From assembly GCA_964503045.1 (NCBI GenBank), contig CAZCZI010000028.1:1-64000 (forward strand): DNA of 64,000 bases, in the 5' to 3' direction. Source of the stretch: CAYZJR01 sp964503045. Its GTDB lineage: Bacteria > Cyanobacteriota > Vampirovibrionia > Obscuribacterales > Obscuribacteraceae. Position 1 is the first letter of the stretch; each line of letters opens with the position of its first letter. A model generated the notes under the pieces. That model saw nothing but the letters and a program-made list of their open reading frames with translations. It searched no databases and was not told the origin of the DNA. A program made the position numbers and the translations under genes. This document shows, piece by piece, positions 1-8,573 of the stretch.

Positions 1-162
1 CAACCGGCTCCACTTCTGCAACCGGCTCCACTTCTGCAACCGGCTCCACTTCTGCAACCGGCTCCAACTCTGCAACCGGCTCCACTTCTGCAACCGGCTC
101 CACTTCTGCAACCGGCTCCAACTCTGCAACCGGCTCCACTTCTGCAACCGGCTCGACGAATT
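1..162. repeat. 18-bp tandem repeat, about 8-9 copies
   Basis: Unit CAACCGGCTCCACTTCTG, head to tail from base 1 to about 144, with a degenerate last copy to about 162. Copies differ mainly at ACT/AAC (Val or Leu in the product). Read on the minus strand, each unit encodes EPVAEV or EPVAEL within the proline-rich gene. Units are multiples of three, so copy-number change keeps the frame. The array probably continues beyond the window. Confidence 0.9.
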
Positions 163-1681
163 CAGATAAAGGTTCAACCAAATCTTCAGTCGGCAAAACC
201 TCAGGAGTCACTTCTGCTGATGGTTCGACAAATTCCAGCGCATCGGCTTCGTCAGCGACCATTGACTCTTCTGGCTCAGGCACCACTTCTTCGACTTCCA
301 AGAATTCCGACTCTTGTGCCACTTCAGGCGGTGCCTCGCCTGCCGGCTCAGATTGAGTGGCAATTTCCGGCTCTGACTCTGATTCAAGCTCGTCATCCGA
401 AATTGACATGCGAAGCGCATTAAGTGTTGCTTGTGCGCGCGACGATGATGCTGCTTCAGGGAAAGGTGTCGCTGAATTTTCCGACGGTTGAGCTTTTGGG
501 TCTGGTTCCGCTGCCTGGACAGTTTCAGGAAATGGAGTAGCAGTCTTCCCCGGCGGTATCGATACCATTGGCGGTGCCATTGGCGTAACCGCAGGGAGTT
601 CGGAAGCAATCTCACTTGCAGAAGGAAGTGCAGACGCTGGTGCCGCATGTGAAGACAGGGCAGGCGGCGGAGGCGCTGGCGTGTGTGACAACTTTGGAGG
701 CGGCGGTGCACCACCTGGACCCAACGCCGGAGGCGCCGGAGCTGCCACGATTGATGGCGGTACAGGAGTTGCAATGGAAACAGGAGGAGTAGGCGATGGC
801 GTCGGAGTCTTAGGAACAGGTGGCGGCGTCGGAGTCTTAGGAGCCGGTGGTGGCGCCGCAGCCTTTGCCATCGAGGCCGGCATAGGAGGTGAAGGAGGAA
901 TCGGCGATGCTGTCTTCGGCGCCGTGAGCGGCGCTGGTGTCGGACTGGGCGGAAGCGGTGATGCCACTGGAGGAGGGGGAGTCGGAGAGGCAACTGATAC
1001 AGGAGGTATTGGAGAAGGAGCAGGAGGAATGGGAGAAGGAACCGGTACAGGAGGTGGTGGAGCAGGGGTGGCTACAGGAATTGGTGGTGTCGGCGATGGT
1101 GGTACTGGAGCACTGGGCATCGGAGTCGAGGTTGGCATCGGCGCGACCTTCGGTAACACCATATCCGGTGGCGGTGGCGACGGCGGTGCGCTGCCCGGCA
1201 TCGGCGTAGCCGCTGGAAAGGGTTTTGCGGCCATGGGCGAAGCCGGAGCCGGAGCCGGTTTGGGCCCGGAATCATTGGTCCCAAGCGGCGTAACAATTTG
1301 ACTGAGCGGAGCAGGCTTGCCCCCCTCAGGGAAAACAGACGCTTCACCCTCGCGGCGTCTTCCTCCGAGGTGCATCTTCTCTTTTTTGAAAGCTGGCTCG
1401 GCCGGTGCCGGCTGCGGTGCTGCAGGTTCTGCCGGTTTTTCAGGTTCTGGTTGAGGTTTAGTTAGGGCTGGCGTTGCGGCGGGGGCTTTTGATGCTGCCG
1501 GCGCTGTAGTCCCTTCTTCTTGCAAGGCTTGGTGTTTGGATGACGAACTCGTCTCCCCCAACCCTTTGCAAGTACATCTGCCGCCTGGAAAAATCCAGCC
1601 TTGCATGGAGCGTCGCTGTGGGCCCAGCACCGGCTTGCCACACATTGAACAGATAATTCTGGTTGCCTCGCTGCTCACCAC
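1..1681 (-). CDS. Zinc-ribbon / proline-rich / EPVAEV-repeat protein, cut by window start
   Basis: Minus-strand frame open from about 1753 to the window edge, never interrupted, so at least 560 codons. No ATG precedes the conserved start; GTG at 1681 or 1678 follows an AGGGG ribosome site. The N-terminus holds a small Cys motif, ICSMCG then CTC (CxxC...CxC), with a GWIF segment between, like a zinc ribbon. Then come a Pro/Ala/Glu-rich stretch, about 150 residues of PTPSPTP-like sequence resembling the linkers of the TonB-like proteins at 47-55 kb, an acidic Glu/Ser/Pro region, and near the window edge hexapeptide repeats EPVAEV/EPVAEL. The C-terminal end lies outside the window, so a terminal TonB, kinase or peptidoglycan domain cannot be excluded. 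The coding frame is clear; the function is unknown. Confidence 0.75.
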   Translation of the reverse strand, partial: MVSSEATRIICSMCGKPVLGPQRRSMQGWIFPGGRCTCKGLGETSSSSKHQALQEEGTTAPAASKAPAATPALTKPQPEPEKPAEPAAPQPAPAEPAFKKEKMHLGGRRREGEASVFPEGGKPAPLSQIVTPLGTNDSGPKPAPAPASPMAAKPFPAATPMPGSAPPSPPPPDMVLPKVAPMPTSTPMPSAPVPPSPTPPIPVATPAPPPPVPVPSPIPPAPSPIPPVSVASPTPPPPVASPLPPSPTPAPLTAPKTASPIPPSPPMPASMAKAAAPPPAPKTPTPPPVPKTPTPSPTPPVSIATPVPPSIVAAPAPPALGPGGAPPPPKLSHTPAPPPPALSSHAAPASALPSASEIASELPAVTPMAPPMVSIPPGKTATPFPETVQAAEPDPKAQPSENSATPFPEAASSSRAQATLNALRMSISDDELESESEPEIATQSEPAGEAPPEVAQESEFLEVEEVVPEPEESMVADEADALEFVEPSAEVTPEVLPTEDLVEPLSEFVEPVAEVEPVAELEPVAEVEPVAEVEPVAELEPVAEVEPVAEVEPVAEVEPV

Positions 1682-1808
1682 ACGAAAAACCCCTACCCCC
1701 CAAGCATGGCATTCCCCGCGAAGGGCTAACTTCAACTCTATTTTGCCCAAAAATCACAATTTAAAAATACAAGTCTTATATAAAGTGGTCTTTCGACTAC
1801 AAACGATA

Positions 1809-1837
1809 TGCGCCTGAGAGCAGTACTCTCAGGCGCA
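1809..1837 (-). terminator. Hairpin downstream of the RNase E/G gene
   Basis: Perfect 12-bp inverted repeat TGCGCCTGAGAG / CTCTCAGGCGCA with a 5-nt loop, 23 bases after the RNase stop codon. The minus strand after the stem reads TATCGTTTG, so there is no strong U-run. It may be a weak terminator or an mRNA 3'-end stabiliser. Confidence 0.55.
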
Positions 1838-1860
1838 CAAAGTTATCTGACACTTACACT

Positions 1861-4080
1861 TTAGTCTTCGTTTTGATCCTCATCGCTAGCTCCTACAGCA
1901 GCCGTATCACCGGGCGGAACCAGTTTGAGCTGATCGTAGGATTCGGATTGTTCTGACTCAGAAGCAGTGTGTGGATATCCAGTGTCGTTTGACTCATCTT
2001 CGGCTTCTTCGTCCGAAGTGGAATCTTCCGACTGTTGAGAAGCCACGTCACCGTCTTCATCAGAGTCTTCTGATTTCGTGGTCCACCATTGCTGTTGCGC
2101 CTGTTGAGACTGTTCCGAATTGCCTTCATTTGAAGAATGGTGTGAATGCTGTTCGGAAGAATCTTGCGATTCGCTTTCACCTTCGTGATGCAGCCTTTCA
2201 TGCGGCTGAAACTCGACATTCGATACAGTATCTTCTTCAGATGCTGATTGTGTGGCTCTTGCCTTCAGCCGATAAATGCCAGTATCAGGATCAAACTCGG
2301 CTTCATAGGGGCTGCTGGCAACCGGGTCTGGCTGCGGCTCTTCTTCCGATTCAACTTCCGGCTCCTCTTCGGTAACCGTGATGCTAGCCTCCTCTGTTCG
2401 GCCCGCATATGAACCGATTGAACCGATCTCTTCATAGACTTGTGCAACTGCCGAAATGTTTTCGGCCAGTTCGTCCGAAAGCCCGCCAGATTGGAAATCT
2501 TCGTCTTCACTGAAGTTTTCTTCGACGATTGTTGTCTTAGGTGCGTACGTCTCGGCAGTAACTTCAATCACGTCATCATCGCTTTCGACTTCTAGATCGG
2601 CGCCTGAATCACCTTCATCAAAAGGCTGAGACATCTTGCCGCCGACACGAGAATCCAACAATTCGTCCGGCATTTGAGCAAGAATCTCTTCCGGTACGTC
2701 ATCGAACTCTTCTTGAACAGTAGGCACGATGCGACCATTACTGGCCGACGCCGCTTTCAAAAGACCAGCGGCGGGACGCGCCGATGTGCGCTTTCCCGCA
2801 GGACCACCGGAGCGCTTGAGTTGCGCCTGCTCTTCATCCTTTGCTTTGAACGTAATTACTCGGCGATTATCAGCCGGTCCTAACTCGAGTGTCGGGATGA
2901 CACCTAAACCTGTGCAACTACCGCACTTGTGAGTGAACAGTTCTCTTAAGCTCTGTCCCTGACGTCTGCGTGTGAGTTCAACCAATCCGAGATCGGACAG
3001 CTGACCGATTTGTGGTTTGGCGCGATCTTCTTCAAGTGAGCGTTGAAAGACTTCGAGCACTTGCTGTTGATCTTTCCGGCTGTCCATGTCGATGAAGTCG
3101 ACAATAACCATGCCGCCTATGTTGCGCAGTCTGAGCTGCCTTGGAATCTCCTGAGCAGCCTCGAGATTGGTTCTGCGTACTGTCTCGGCCTGCGTTCTCG
3201 AACTAGTGAAGCGCCCGGAGTTGACGTCGATGACGGTAAGAGCTTCTGTTGGTTGGATGTTCAAATGCCCACCGCTGGGAAGCTCTGCGCGATCAGACAA
3301 AGCTGCTTCGATCTCTCTGTCGACGTTTTTCGAAATCAGAATCGAATCTTCGCCGGTGTGGAAAGTGACGCGAGTTTGTTTGCCGGCCCAACCACTCAAA
3401 TACTCTTGAGCTCTGCGTTGGCCGTCTGGTGTGTCGACGATGATTTCTGATACATCGTGAGAGAACGCATCGCGAATCACTCGGTAGAGCAAATCTTGAT
3501 CTCTGTATATAAGGGTCGGTCCAATCGACGCTTCTGCATCGGAAACGATACCCTGCCAGCGATCCCAAAGCTGCTCGAAATCTTCGAATAACTCTTGTTC
3601 GCCTTGTCCTTTTGCTTCAGTTCGAATTATCAGTCCCACACCTGGTGGTTTGATCAAATTCACAACCGATTTAAGTCTTGCGCGCTCTCGCGCTTCGCTG
3701 ATGCGTCTGGAGATTGAGACACCGCGCTCTTCCGGTACGAGTACCAAGAATCTTCCCGGCAAACTGATTGCTGTCGAGACTCGTGGTCCTTTGTGTCCGG
3801 TCGGCTCTTTGGTGATTTGCACAAGCAGCTTTTGTTTCGGCACAAGACGCTCTTTGAGCGGACCTTGGCCAGGAACATCGTTGGCGTGCAGGAATCCCAT
3901 TTTGTCTTTTCCGAGATTCACAAACGCCGCATCAATACCCGGCAAAATGTTTTCCACCGTGCAGGTATAGATGTCACCGAGCAAAAGCTCGCCGCGATTG
4001 ACAAAGAATTCAACTACGCGGTCGTTCTCCAGAAGCGCAGCAATATTATCTTGCTCTGAAATAAGTAACGACTTCTTCAT
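1861..4080 (-). CDS. rne: Ribonuclease E/G family endoribonuclease
   Basis: Single-strand-specific endoribonuclease for mRNA decay and rRNA/tRNA maturation. 739 residues. S1 RNA-binding domain at about 35-120, then the RNase H-like/DNase I-like catalytic core with the metal-binding Asp of DVNSGR (D285) and those of IVDFIDMDS (D328, D331). The Zn-link Cys pair is HKCGSCTG (C386, C389). From about residue 410 to the end there is a roughly 330-residue low-complexity tail that is Glu/Asp/Ser/Gln-rich and acidic, unlike the Arg-rich RNA-binding scaffold of proteobacterial RNase E. The start is ATG 4080 with ribosome site AGAGGAG, which overlaps the TAG stop of the upstream radical-SAM gene, so translation is probably coupled. 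This gene pair is common in cyanobacteria and Firmicutes. Confidence 0.93.
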   Translation of the reverse strand: MKKSLLISEQDNIAALLENDRVVEFFVNRGELLLGDIYTCTVENILPGIDAAFVNLGKDKMGFLHANDVPGQGPLKERLVPKQKLLVQITKEPTGHKGPRVSTAISLPGRFLVLVPEERGVSISRRISEARERARLKSVVNLIKPPGVGLIIRTEAKGQGEQELFEDFEQLWDRWQGIVSDAEASIGPTLIYRDQDLLYRVIRDAFSHDVSEIIVDTPDGQRRAQEYLSGWAGKQTRVTFHTGEDSILISKNVDREIEAALSDRAELPSGGHLNIQPTEALTVIDVNSGRFTSSRTQAETVRRTNLEAAQEIPRQLRLRNIGGMVIVDFIDMDSRKDQQQVLEVFQRSLEEDRAKPQIGQLSDLGLVELTRRRQGQSLRELFTHKCGSCTGLGVIPTLELGPADNRRVITFKAKDEEQAQLKRSGGPAGKRTSARPAAGLLKAASASNGRIVPTVQEEFDDVPEEILAQMPDELLDSRVGGKMSQPFDEGDSGADLEVESDDDVIEVTAETYAPKTTIVEENFSEDEDFQSGGLSDELAENISAVAQVYEEIGSIGSYAGRTEEASITVTEEEPEVESEEEPQPDPVASSPYEAEFDPDTGIYRLKARATQSASEEDTVSNVEFQPHERLHHEGESESQDSSEQHSHHSSNEGNSEQSQQAQQQWWTTKSEDSDEDGDVASQQSEDSTSDEEAEDESNDTGYPHTASESEQSESYDQLKLVPPGDTAAVGASDEDQNED

Positions 4081-4089
4081 ATGGCTCCT

Positions 4090-7080
4090 CTAATTAAGAA
4101 TGGGCTCTTTGTGTATTTTTACGTCCCCGTCTGGAGGCGCGATATGTGCTCGCCCGGCATCAAACAATTTTTCGCCGGTTTGAGTTCGCAACTCCAGTCG
4201 AGTCACTCTAAAGGTCACACCGGGGTGGATCTGTTCGAGCAGCTCGCTTGGTTTGACGTGAAACTGTGGACTTGTGATCAGCTCGAATTGGAGGACTTCG
4301 TGGTCTTCATTGCTGATCGAAAGTGACATGATGCCGAGTCTGATGTCGCGAACTTTTTGGTTTGCGTTGTTATCTTTCCCTTCACCATGCGCGGTGCCTG
4401 CGCCTTCTTCTTGAGAGGCCTTGGGCTCCGCAGGGCTGCCGTCCGCAGACGCTGCAACTGGATTTGGAATTGCAGGTTGATTTCCGCGTGCGGTTTGTAT
4501 CAAAACTTCTTTGCGATTCAGAATGTCCTGAATCTTTTGTGGCAGTTGTTCGATCAACTGCTTCCGATTCTCAATGCCGAAAGGCAGTCGGGCTTCGTAA
4601 GTGGCACTTGCCACCAGGTGGTTCAATGCTTGTTTGTTCTTCTCTACGACACGTGCTCTATTGATTTGCACTTCTGGCGGAAGCTGCTCGTTGAGGCGAG
4701 TCATAAACTCCTCCGCCGAGATCGCCTCAGACAACTCGACCTCAGCAACCTCGCCGCGACTTTCTTGAAACAATGGCAGAGAAACCGCCAACTGCAGTCG
4801 TGGAGAAGGGTTGAAGCCTTGACTGTAAGAGAGTCTGATGCCGGTGCGTCGTATCGCACGTGCCAAAAGATGTTGAAGATCCAAGTGTGAAATGAATCTA
4901 AGCGCACCTACCTTGTGCAGTTCGAAAAGTATTTTCGTCCTTGTATCATCGCTCGGCTTCTCGGGGGGCTTAGTGAAGAACAGCGAGGGATGATGGTCTT
5001 CATCGGTATTGGCAGACAATTCTTTGACAAACGGATTGCGCTTCATCACCTCAGGTTTTGGAGCTGCAAGAATATGCGTGGTATCAAGTTCGGTGCAAAC
5101 CCCGCAGGCATGGCAGAGATTTTCGGAACAAGGCGCTGTTTCTTGAACAGCCATCGCCTTCTCCCATTCCTTCACCAACCACCAGTCCATGAGCCCAATG
5201 TGAACGACATCCCACGGTTGATGCGAACCCACTTCTCTGGATGTGCAAGCTTCAGCCTCGAGCGAAATACCCAACTCGCCGGCAGCCTTATTCCACAAAT
5301 CGTATTTGAAGTGTTCGTCCCAAGCATCAAATTTGGCACCGGACTTCCAGGTGCGGTAGATAAGTTCTGAAATACGCCGATCGCCGCGTGATATCACCGC
5401 TTCGAGCAGACTAATCTTTGGCTCGGTGAAGTTCAACACGACACTCTTGAGCTTCGACTCTTTCAGCTTGTTTCGCAATACATGGTGGCGTCTGATCGTC
5501 TCTTTCGGATCTACTTGTCCAAACCATTGAAACGGCGTAAACGGCTTAGGAACAGTGTTTGAAATCGTACAGGTAAATTCGATATACCTCGAATACTTAA
5601 CAGGATCTGACTTGCGAATGAGCCGACAGTGATGGGTCGCTTCTTTCAAAATCTCAATGATGCCGGCCAAGTCTTCATCAGTCTCTGTCGGCAAGCAGCA
5701 CATGAAGTACAGCTTCACGCTTGTCCAGCCGGATTTGTATGCTGCCTCGATTGCAGAAATGATTTGCTGGTGCGAAAGTCCTTTGTTGATCACCATGCGC
5801 ATGCGTTCGGTGCCGGCTTCAGGCGCAAGCGTTATACCGCTCTTGCGAACGACCTTGAGTTCTTCGGCCAGATCCAAGTTCATGCGATCGGCACGCTGAC
5901 TCGGGAATGAGAGTGACGAGCGCTTCTCGCTATGCTCGCGATTGAGTGCACGCACAGAGTCATGCAGGCTCGTGTAGTCGCTCACGCATAAGGACAATAA
6001 TGAGTATTCTTCATGACCGCTATGCTGAAGTGCGGCGCTCGAGAGTTTTACCAAATCGTCGGCAGACCGCTCTCTGACTGGAAGGAATGTATAACCGGGT
6101 TGACAGAACCGGCAACCTCGATCGCAACCGCGTCTAACTTCCAAAACTTCTCTGTCATGGACTAAATTGAGGTAAGGAACAATATTGTTCGTCGGCTGGT
6201 TTGACTCAGAAAGAGAAACCACTTGCCTCAAGACACGCTCTGGAAGCGGCGGAAACTCAGTACTATCGTCTGCCGCATCACCAAAAATTTCTTTTGCCGT
6301 CAATGGGTTCGGCTTGAGACTTCCTTCTTTGACTGCATAAAACTTCGGCACATACACGCCTGGCACTTCGGTGGCAAGTCTGTATAGGAGCCGATCTCTC
6401 GATGTTCCGTCCAAATTTTGATTTACCGAGTTCGCCTGCTTGAACTCATCAACAATCTTCATCACTCCGACAATCGCTTCTTCACCATCGCCGATAATGA
6501 AGAAATCCATGAACAACGCCATTGACTCTGGATTAACAGCGGATGGTCCGCCGCCGAAGATCAAAGGAAACAGATCTGTACGCTCGGCTGCCTTCACTGG
6601 AATCTGAGACAAATCCAAAAGGTTGAGCACGTTCGTATACGTCAATTCGTACTGTAAAGAAAAGCCGATCAACTCAAAGTTTTTGAGCGGACGGCGCGAC
6701 TCCCACGCCCACAAGGGAAGCGATCGCTCGCGCATCAAAGTTTCCATATCGGCGCCTGGAGCGTACGCTCGGTCAACCAGAAAACCATCAACCCGATTGC
6801 CGATTTGATAGAGAATCTTCAAACCGAAGTTGGAAAGTCCAAGCTCATAAACATCGGGGAAGGTCAATGCCAGCCGCACTCGCGCTTCATCGAAAGGCTT
6901 TGAGATAGCACCCCACTCGTTGCCGAGATATTGACCGGGGCGAAAAACGCGTTCGAGCAGATCGTCCTCGAGTAGTTTCGAGAACTCACTGTCTTGTCGG
7001 CTAGTCGCGCTCGCGCCCGAATTATTGCGAGTTTTGCGGTTCGCAGCGGTCGATAAGTTAATTAGTCTCGTGCTCCACAA
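4090..7080 (-). CDS. B12-binding radical SAM protein fused to DUF2344 (TIGR03960 + TIGR03936)
   Basis: 996 residues from a TTG at 7080. Family similarity begins only near residue 36 (LLEDDLLERV..PGQYLG), so the exact start is uncertain. An N-terminal cobalamin-binding-like domain (about 40-300) is followed by the radical-SAM cluster motif RRGCDRGCRFC (Cys 319, 323, 326) and core to about 600, then a C-terminal DUF2344 domain (about 700-960; LRFISHLDLQ, YSQGFNPSPRLQ). The family is widespread, its substrate is not established, and it usually precedes an RNase E/G gene, as here. Co-regulation with the RNase suggests an RNA- or ribosome-linked modification, but that is inference. Confidence 0.88.
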   Translation of the reverse strand: MWSTRLINLSTAANRKTRNNSGASATSRQDSEFSKLLEDDLLERVFRPGQYLGNEWGAISKPFDEARVRLALTFPDVYELGLSNFGLKILYQIGNRVDGFLVDRAYAPGADMETLMRERSLPLWAWESRRPLKNFELIGFSLQYELTYTNVLNLLDLSQIPVKAAERTDLFPLIFGGGPSAVNPESMALFMDFFIIGDGEEAIVGVMKIVDEFKQANSVNQNLDGTSRDRLLYRLATEVPGVYVPKFYAVKEGSLKPNPLTAKEIFGDAADDSTEFPPLPERVLRQVVSLSESNQPTNNIVPYLNLVHDREVLEVRRGCDRGCRFCQPGYTFLPVRERSADDLVKLSSAALQHSGHEEYSLLSLCVSDYTSLHDSVRALNREHSEKRSSLSFPSQRADRMNLDLAEELKVVRKSGITLAPEAGTERMRMVINKGLSHQQIISAIEAAYKSGWTSVKLYFMCCLPTETDEDLAGIIEILKEATHHCRLIRKSDPVKYSRYIEFTCTISNTVPKPFTPFQWFGQVDPKETIRRHHVLRNKLKESKLKSVVLNFTEPKISLLEAVISRGDRRISELIYRTWKSGAKFDAWDEHFKYDLWNKAAGELGISLEAEACTSREVGSHQPWDVVHIGLMDWWLVKEWEKAMAVQETAPCSENLCHACGVCTELDTTHILAAPKPEVMKRNPFVKELSANTDEDHHPSLFFTKPPEKPSDDTRTKILFELHKVGALRFISHLDLQHLLARAIRRTGIRLSYSQGFNPSPRLQLAVSLPLFQESRGEVAEVELSEAISAEEFMTRLNEQLPPEVQINRARVVEKNKQALNHLVASATYEARLPFGIENRKQLIEQLPQKIQDILNRKEVLIQTARGNQPAIPNPVAASADGSPAEPKASQEEGAGTAHGEGKDNNANQKVRDIRLGIMSLSISNEDHEVLQFELITSPQFHVKPSELLEQIHPGVTFRVTRLELRTQTGEKLFDAGRAHIAPPDGDVKIHKEPILN

Positions 7081-7316
7081 TCATCTGAGAGTTTCTTGAG
7101 CTTCGTGCAGAAACGCGATTACGCGCAAAGCGAGCGGCTCCGAATGTAGCCAAACGGCTGAAATGGGTGACTTCTTGGTGAAGTCCGTGCCGAATCGTCT
7201 GTATTTGAGGACTACAAATTTCTTTATCAGGGAGCCCCATCGGCAAGGGCGAGCCGGAGTCAGACAGATCTTGTTTGAAAAAGCTTCTTGAGCCTGATAG
7301 TCCTCAAGTGCCATTC
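7081..7316 (-). other. Leader region upstream of the radical-SAM/RNase operon
   Basis: About 230 bases between the radical-SAM start and the candidate promoter. A 77-codon frame (ATG 7314 to stop 7081) fills it and ends one base before the TTG start. That ATG would lie at or before the transcription start, and the peptide has no recognisable features, so I treat it as untranslated leader. A leader peptide remains possible. Confidence 0.3.
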
Positions 7317-7345
7317 ATTATATCGCTTTATATATGGCTTTGAAA
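7317..7345 (-). promoter_or_regulatory. Candidate promoter of the radical-SAM/RNase operon
   Basis: The minus strand has a perfect TATAAT -10 box (7317-7322). At 17-bp spacing there is only a weak -35 (TTTCAA). No other strong promoter is seen upstream of the operon. Confidence 0.35.
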
Positions 7346-7484
7346 ACCGACGTATTACAAAGGGAAACCTTAATTTATGCCCATGATCGGCTGATAAATG
7401 CGGGCAGTCCGGCAGGCTCTCGATGGACCGCCCATCCTATACAATGAAAGAACATTAGTATCTTCTTGCCACAGGGCATTCTCC

Positions 7485-7868
7485 GTGATCCTCGAAGCTT
7501 TCGCACAATATTTGCAATCAGCAGAGCCAACCACCCCTGCGCCGGAAGTGCTCGTCCGTTGGTTGTGGGAAAAGCTCAGTGCACCCCCCGAAAATAATGT
7601 CGACAAGGTCATTCACGCCGAAATCGGCTTTGTCGTTACGGCCCGCAAAAGAGGGGCAGGAGCCGCACTGATACCCGAGCTTACGCGCACGAAATTCGAT
7701 CGAGGCGCGTTCGGCGAAATGGGTGCCACCTACATATTCAAGAGCAACTCCGCGTCAGGAAAACGATTGCTCAGAAGCCTCTACGAATACAGCCTCAGCT
7801 TCGAGCAACAACGCTGGGCGCGCTGGATTCACGGTCTCAAGGCATCAGATTTCAATAGAGAATCGTGA
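7485..7868 (+). CDS. Small conserved-looking protein of unknown function
   Basis: I prefer GTG 7485 (127 residues) over the longer frame from 7398: the first 29 residues of the longer frame look random, and a TATACA -10-like box lies inside them at 7438-7443. The product (MILEAFAQYLQSAEPT..., then ...AEIGFVVTARKRGAGAALIPEL...) is soluble, mixed helix/strand and Arg/Lys-rich at its C-terminus. It has no signal peptide and no membrane segment. I do not recognise the family. The gene stands alone between a divergent operon and an exported protein. Confidence 0.5.
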   Translation: MILEAFAQYLQSAEPTTPAPEVLVRWLWEKLSAPPENNVDKVIHAEIGFVVTARKRGAGAALIPELTRTKFDRGAFGEMGATYIFKSNSASGKRLLRSLYEYSLSFEQQRWARWIHGLKASDFNRES

Positions 7869-7975
7869 TAATTTATTGCCGGGAACACCATATGGAGAGC
7901 CGCCGTCTTTCCAGTGCAGTTCCTTTGGAAACCATGAATGTTCGGGAACATTTACCCCTTTAGAATTGCACAATC

Positions 7976-8452
7976 ATGAACACGCGACCCCTTTTTGCCC
8001 TAGCCCTTTCAACAATAGCAATCGCTTCAATCGTTAAACCGAGCCTGGCCGCTGAAGATCTCGAACTTCGCAAGGGCGTTTCATTCGTGCAGGATATCGA
8101 TTCAGGCTTTCCAATCGTCGCCAATAAGTTTGACGATGTGTCCACCGAAAACGGCAAAGCTACTCTCATCTTTTACGGCGCCTCCGGTGACCTCAACACC
8201 AATCGCCAAGCCAAACGTGTTGTCGATTTGTACAAACGCGTAAGAACTCGCCCAATCAAATTCATCCTTATCGATGTCGATCACCCTGGCTCTGCCCAAG
8301 CAACCGAGTTGGTTAAGAAGCACTACAAAGGTTACATTCCATTCCAGGTAATTCTTGGACCTGACGAAAAGGTGGCGTGGAGCCAAGTTGGTGAGACAGA
8401 AACAAATGTTTTGGAAACACAAATCAACAAAGTAGCACCAGAGACACGCTGA
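7976..8452 (+). CDS. Exported thioredoxin-fold protein without catalytic cysteines
   Basis: 158 residues with a signal peptide (about 1-25, cleavage near SLAAED). The rest has thioredoxin-like order: beta-strand ATLIFYGA, a helix with VVDLYKRV, strand IKFILIDVD, helix ELVKKHYKG, then YIPFQVILG, which matches the cis-Pro region, and the last strand KVAWSQVGE. Where thioredoxins carry CxxC, this protein has GASGD, so it cannot do disulfide exchange. It could be a periplasmic chaperone or binding module. The fold call rests on pattern only. Confidence 0.6.
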   Translation: MNTRPLFALALSTIAIASIVKPSLAAEDLELRKGVSFVQDIDSGFPIVANKFDDVSTENGKATLIFYGASGDLNTNRQAKRVVDLYKRVRTRPIKFILIDVDHPGSAQATELVKKHYKGYIPFQVILGPDEKVAWSQVGETETNVLETQINKVAPETR

Positions 8453-8573
8453 CTGACTAAATCTCGGGGCGCGGTCCTTCTGAACGCCATCACGTCACGC
8501 TCACAAACCATCACAATCCGATAAATACCCCACAATTAGGGTATGAAGGATTGGGCGGGAGAGAGTATTTGGT

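Noticed and set aside
681..1301. Glycine-rich plus-strand reading frame
   Set aside because: It is the antisense reading of the proline-rich minus-strand gene.
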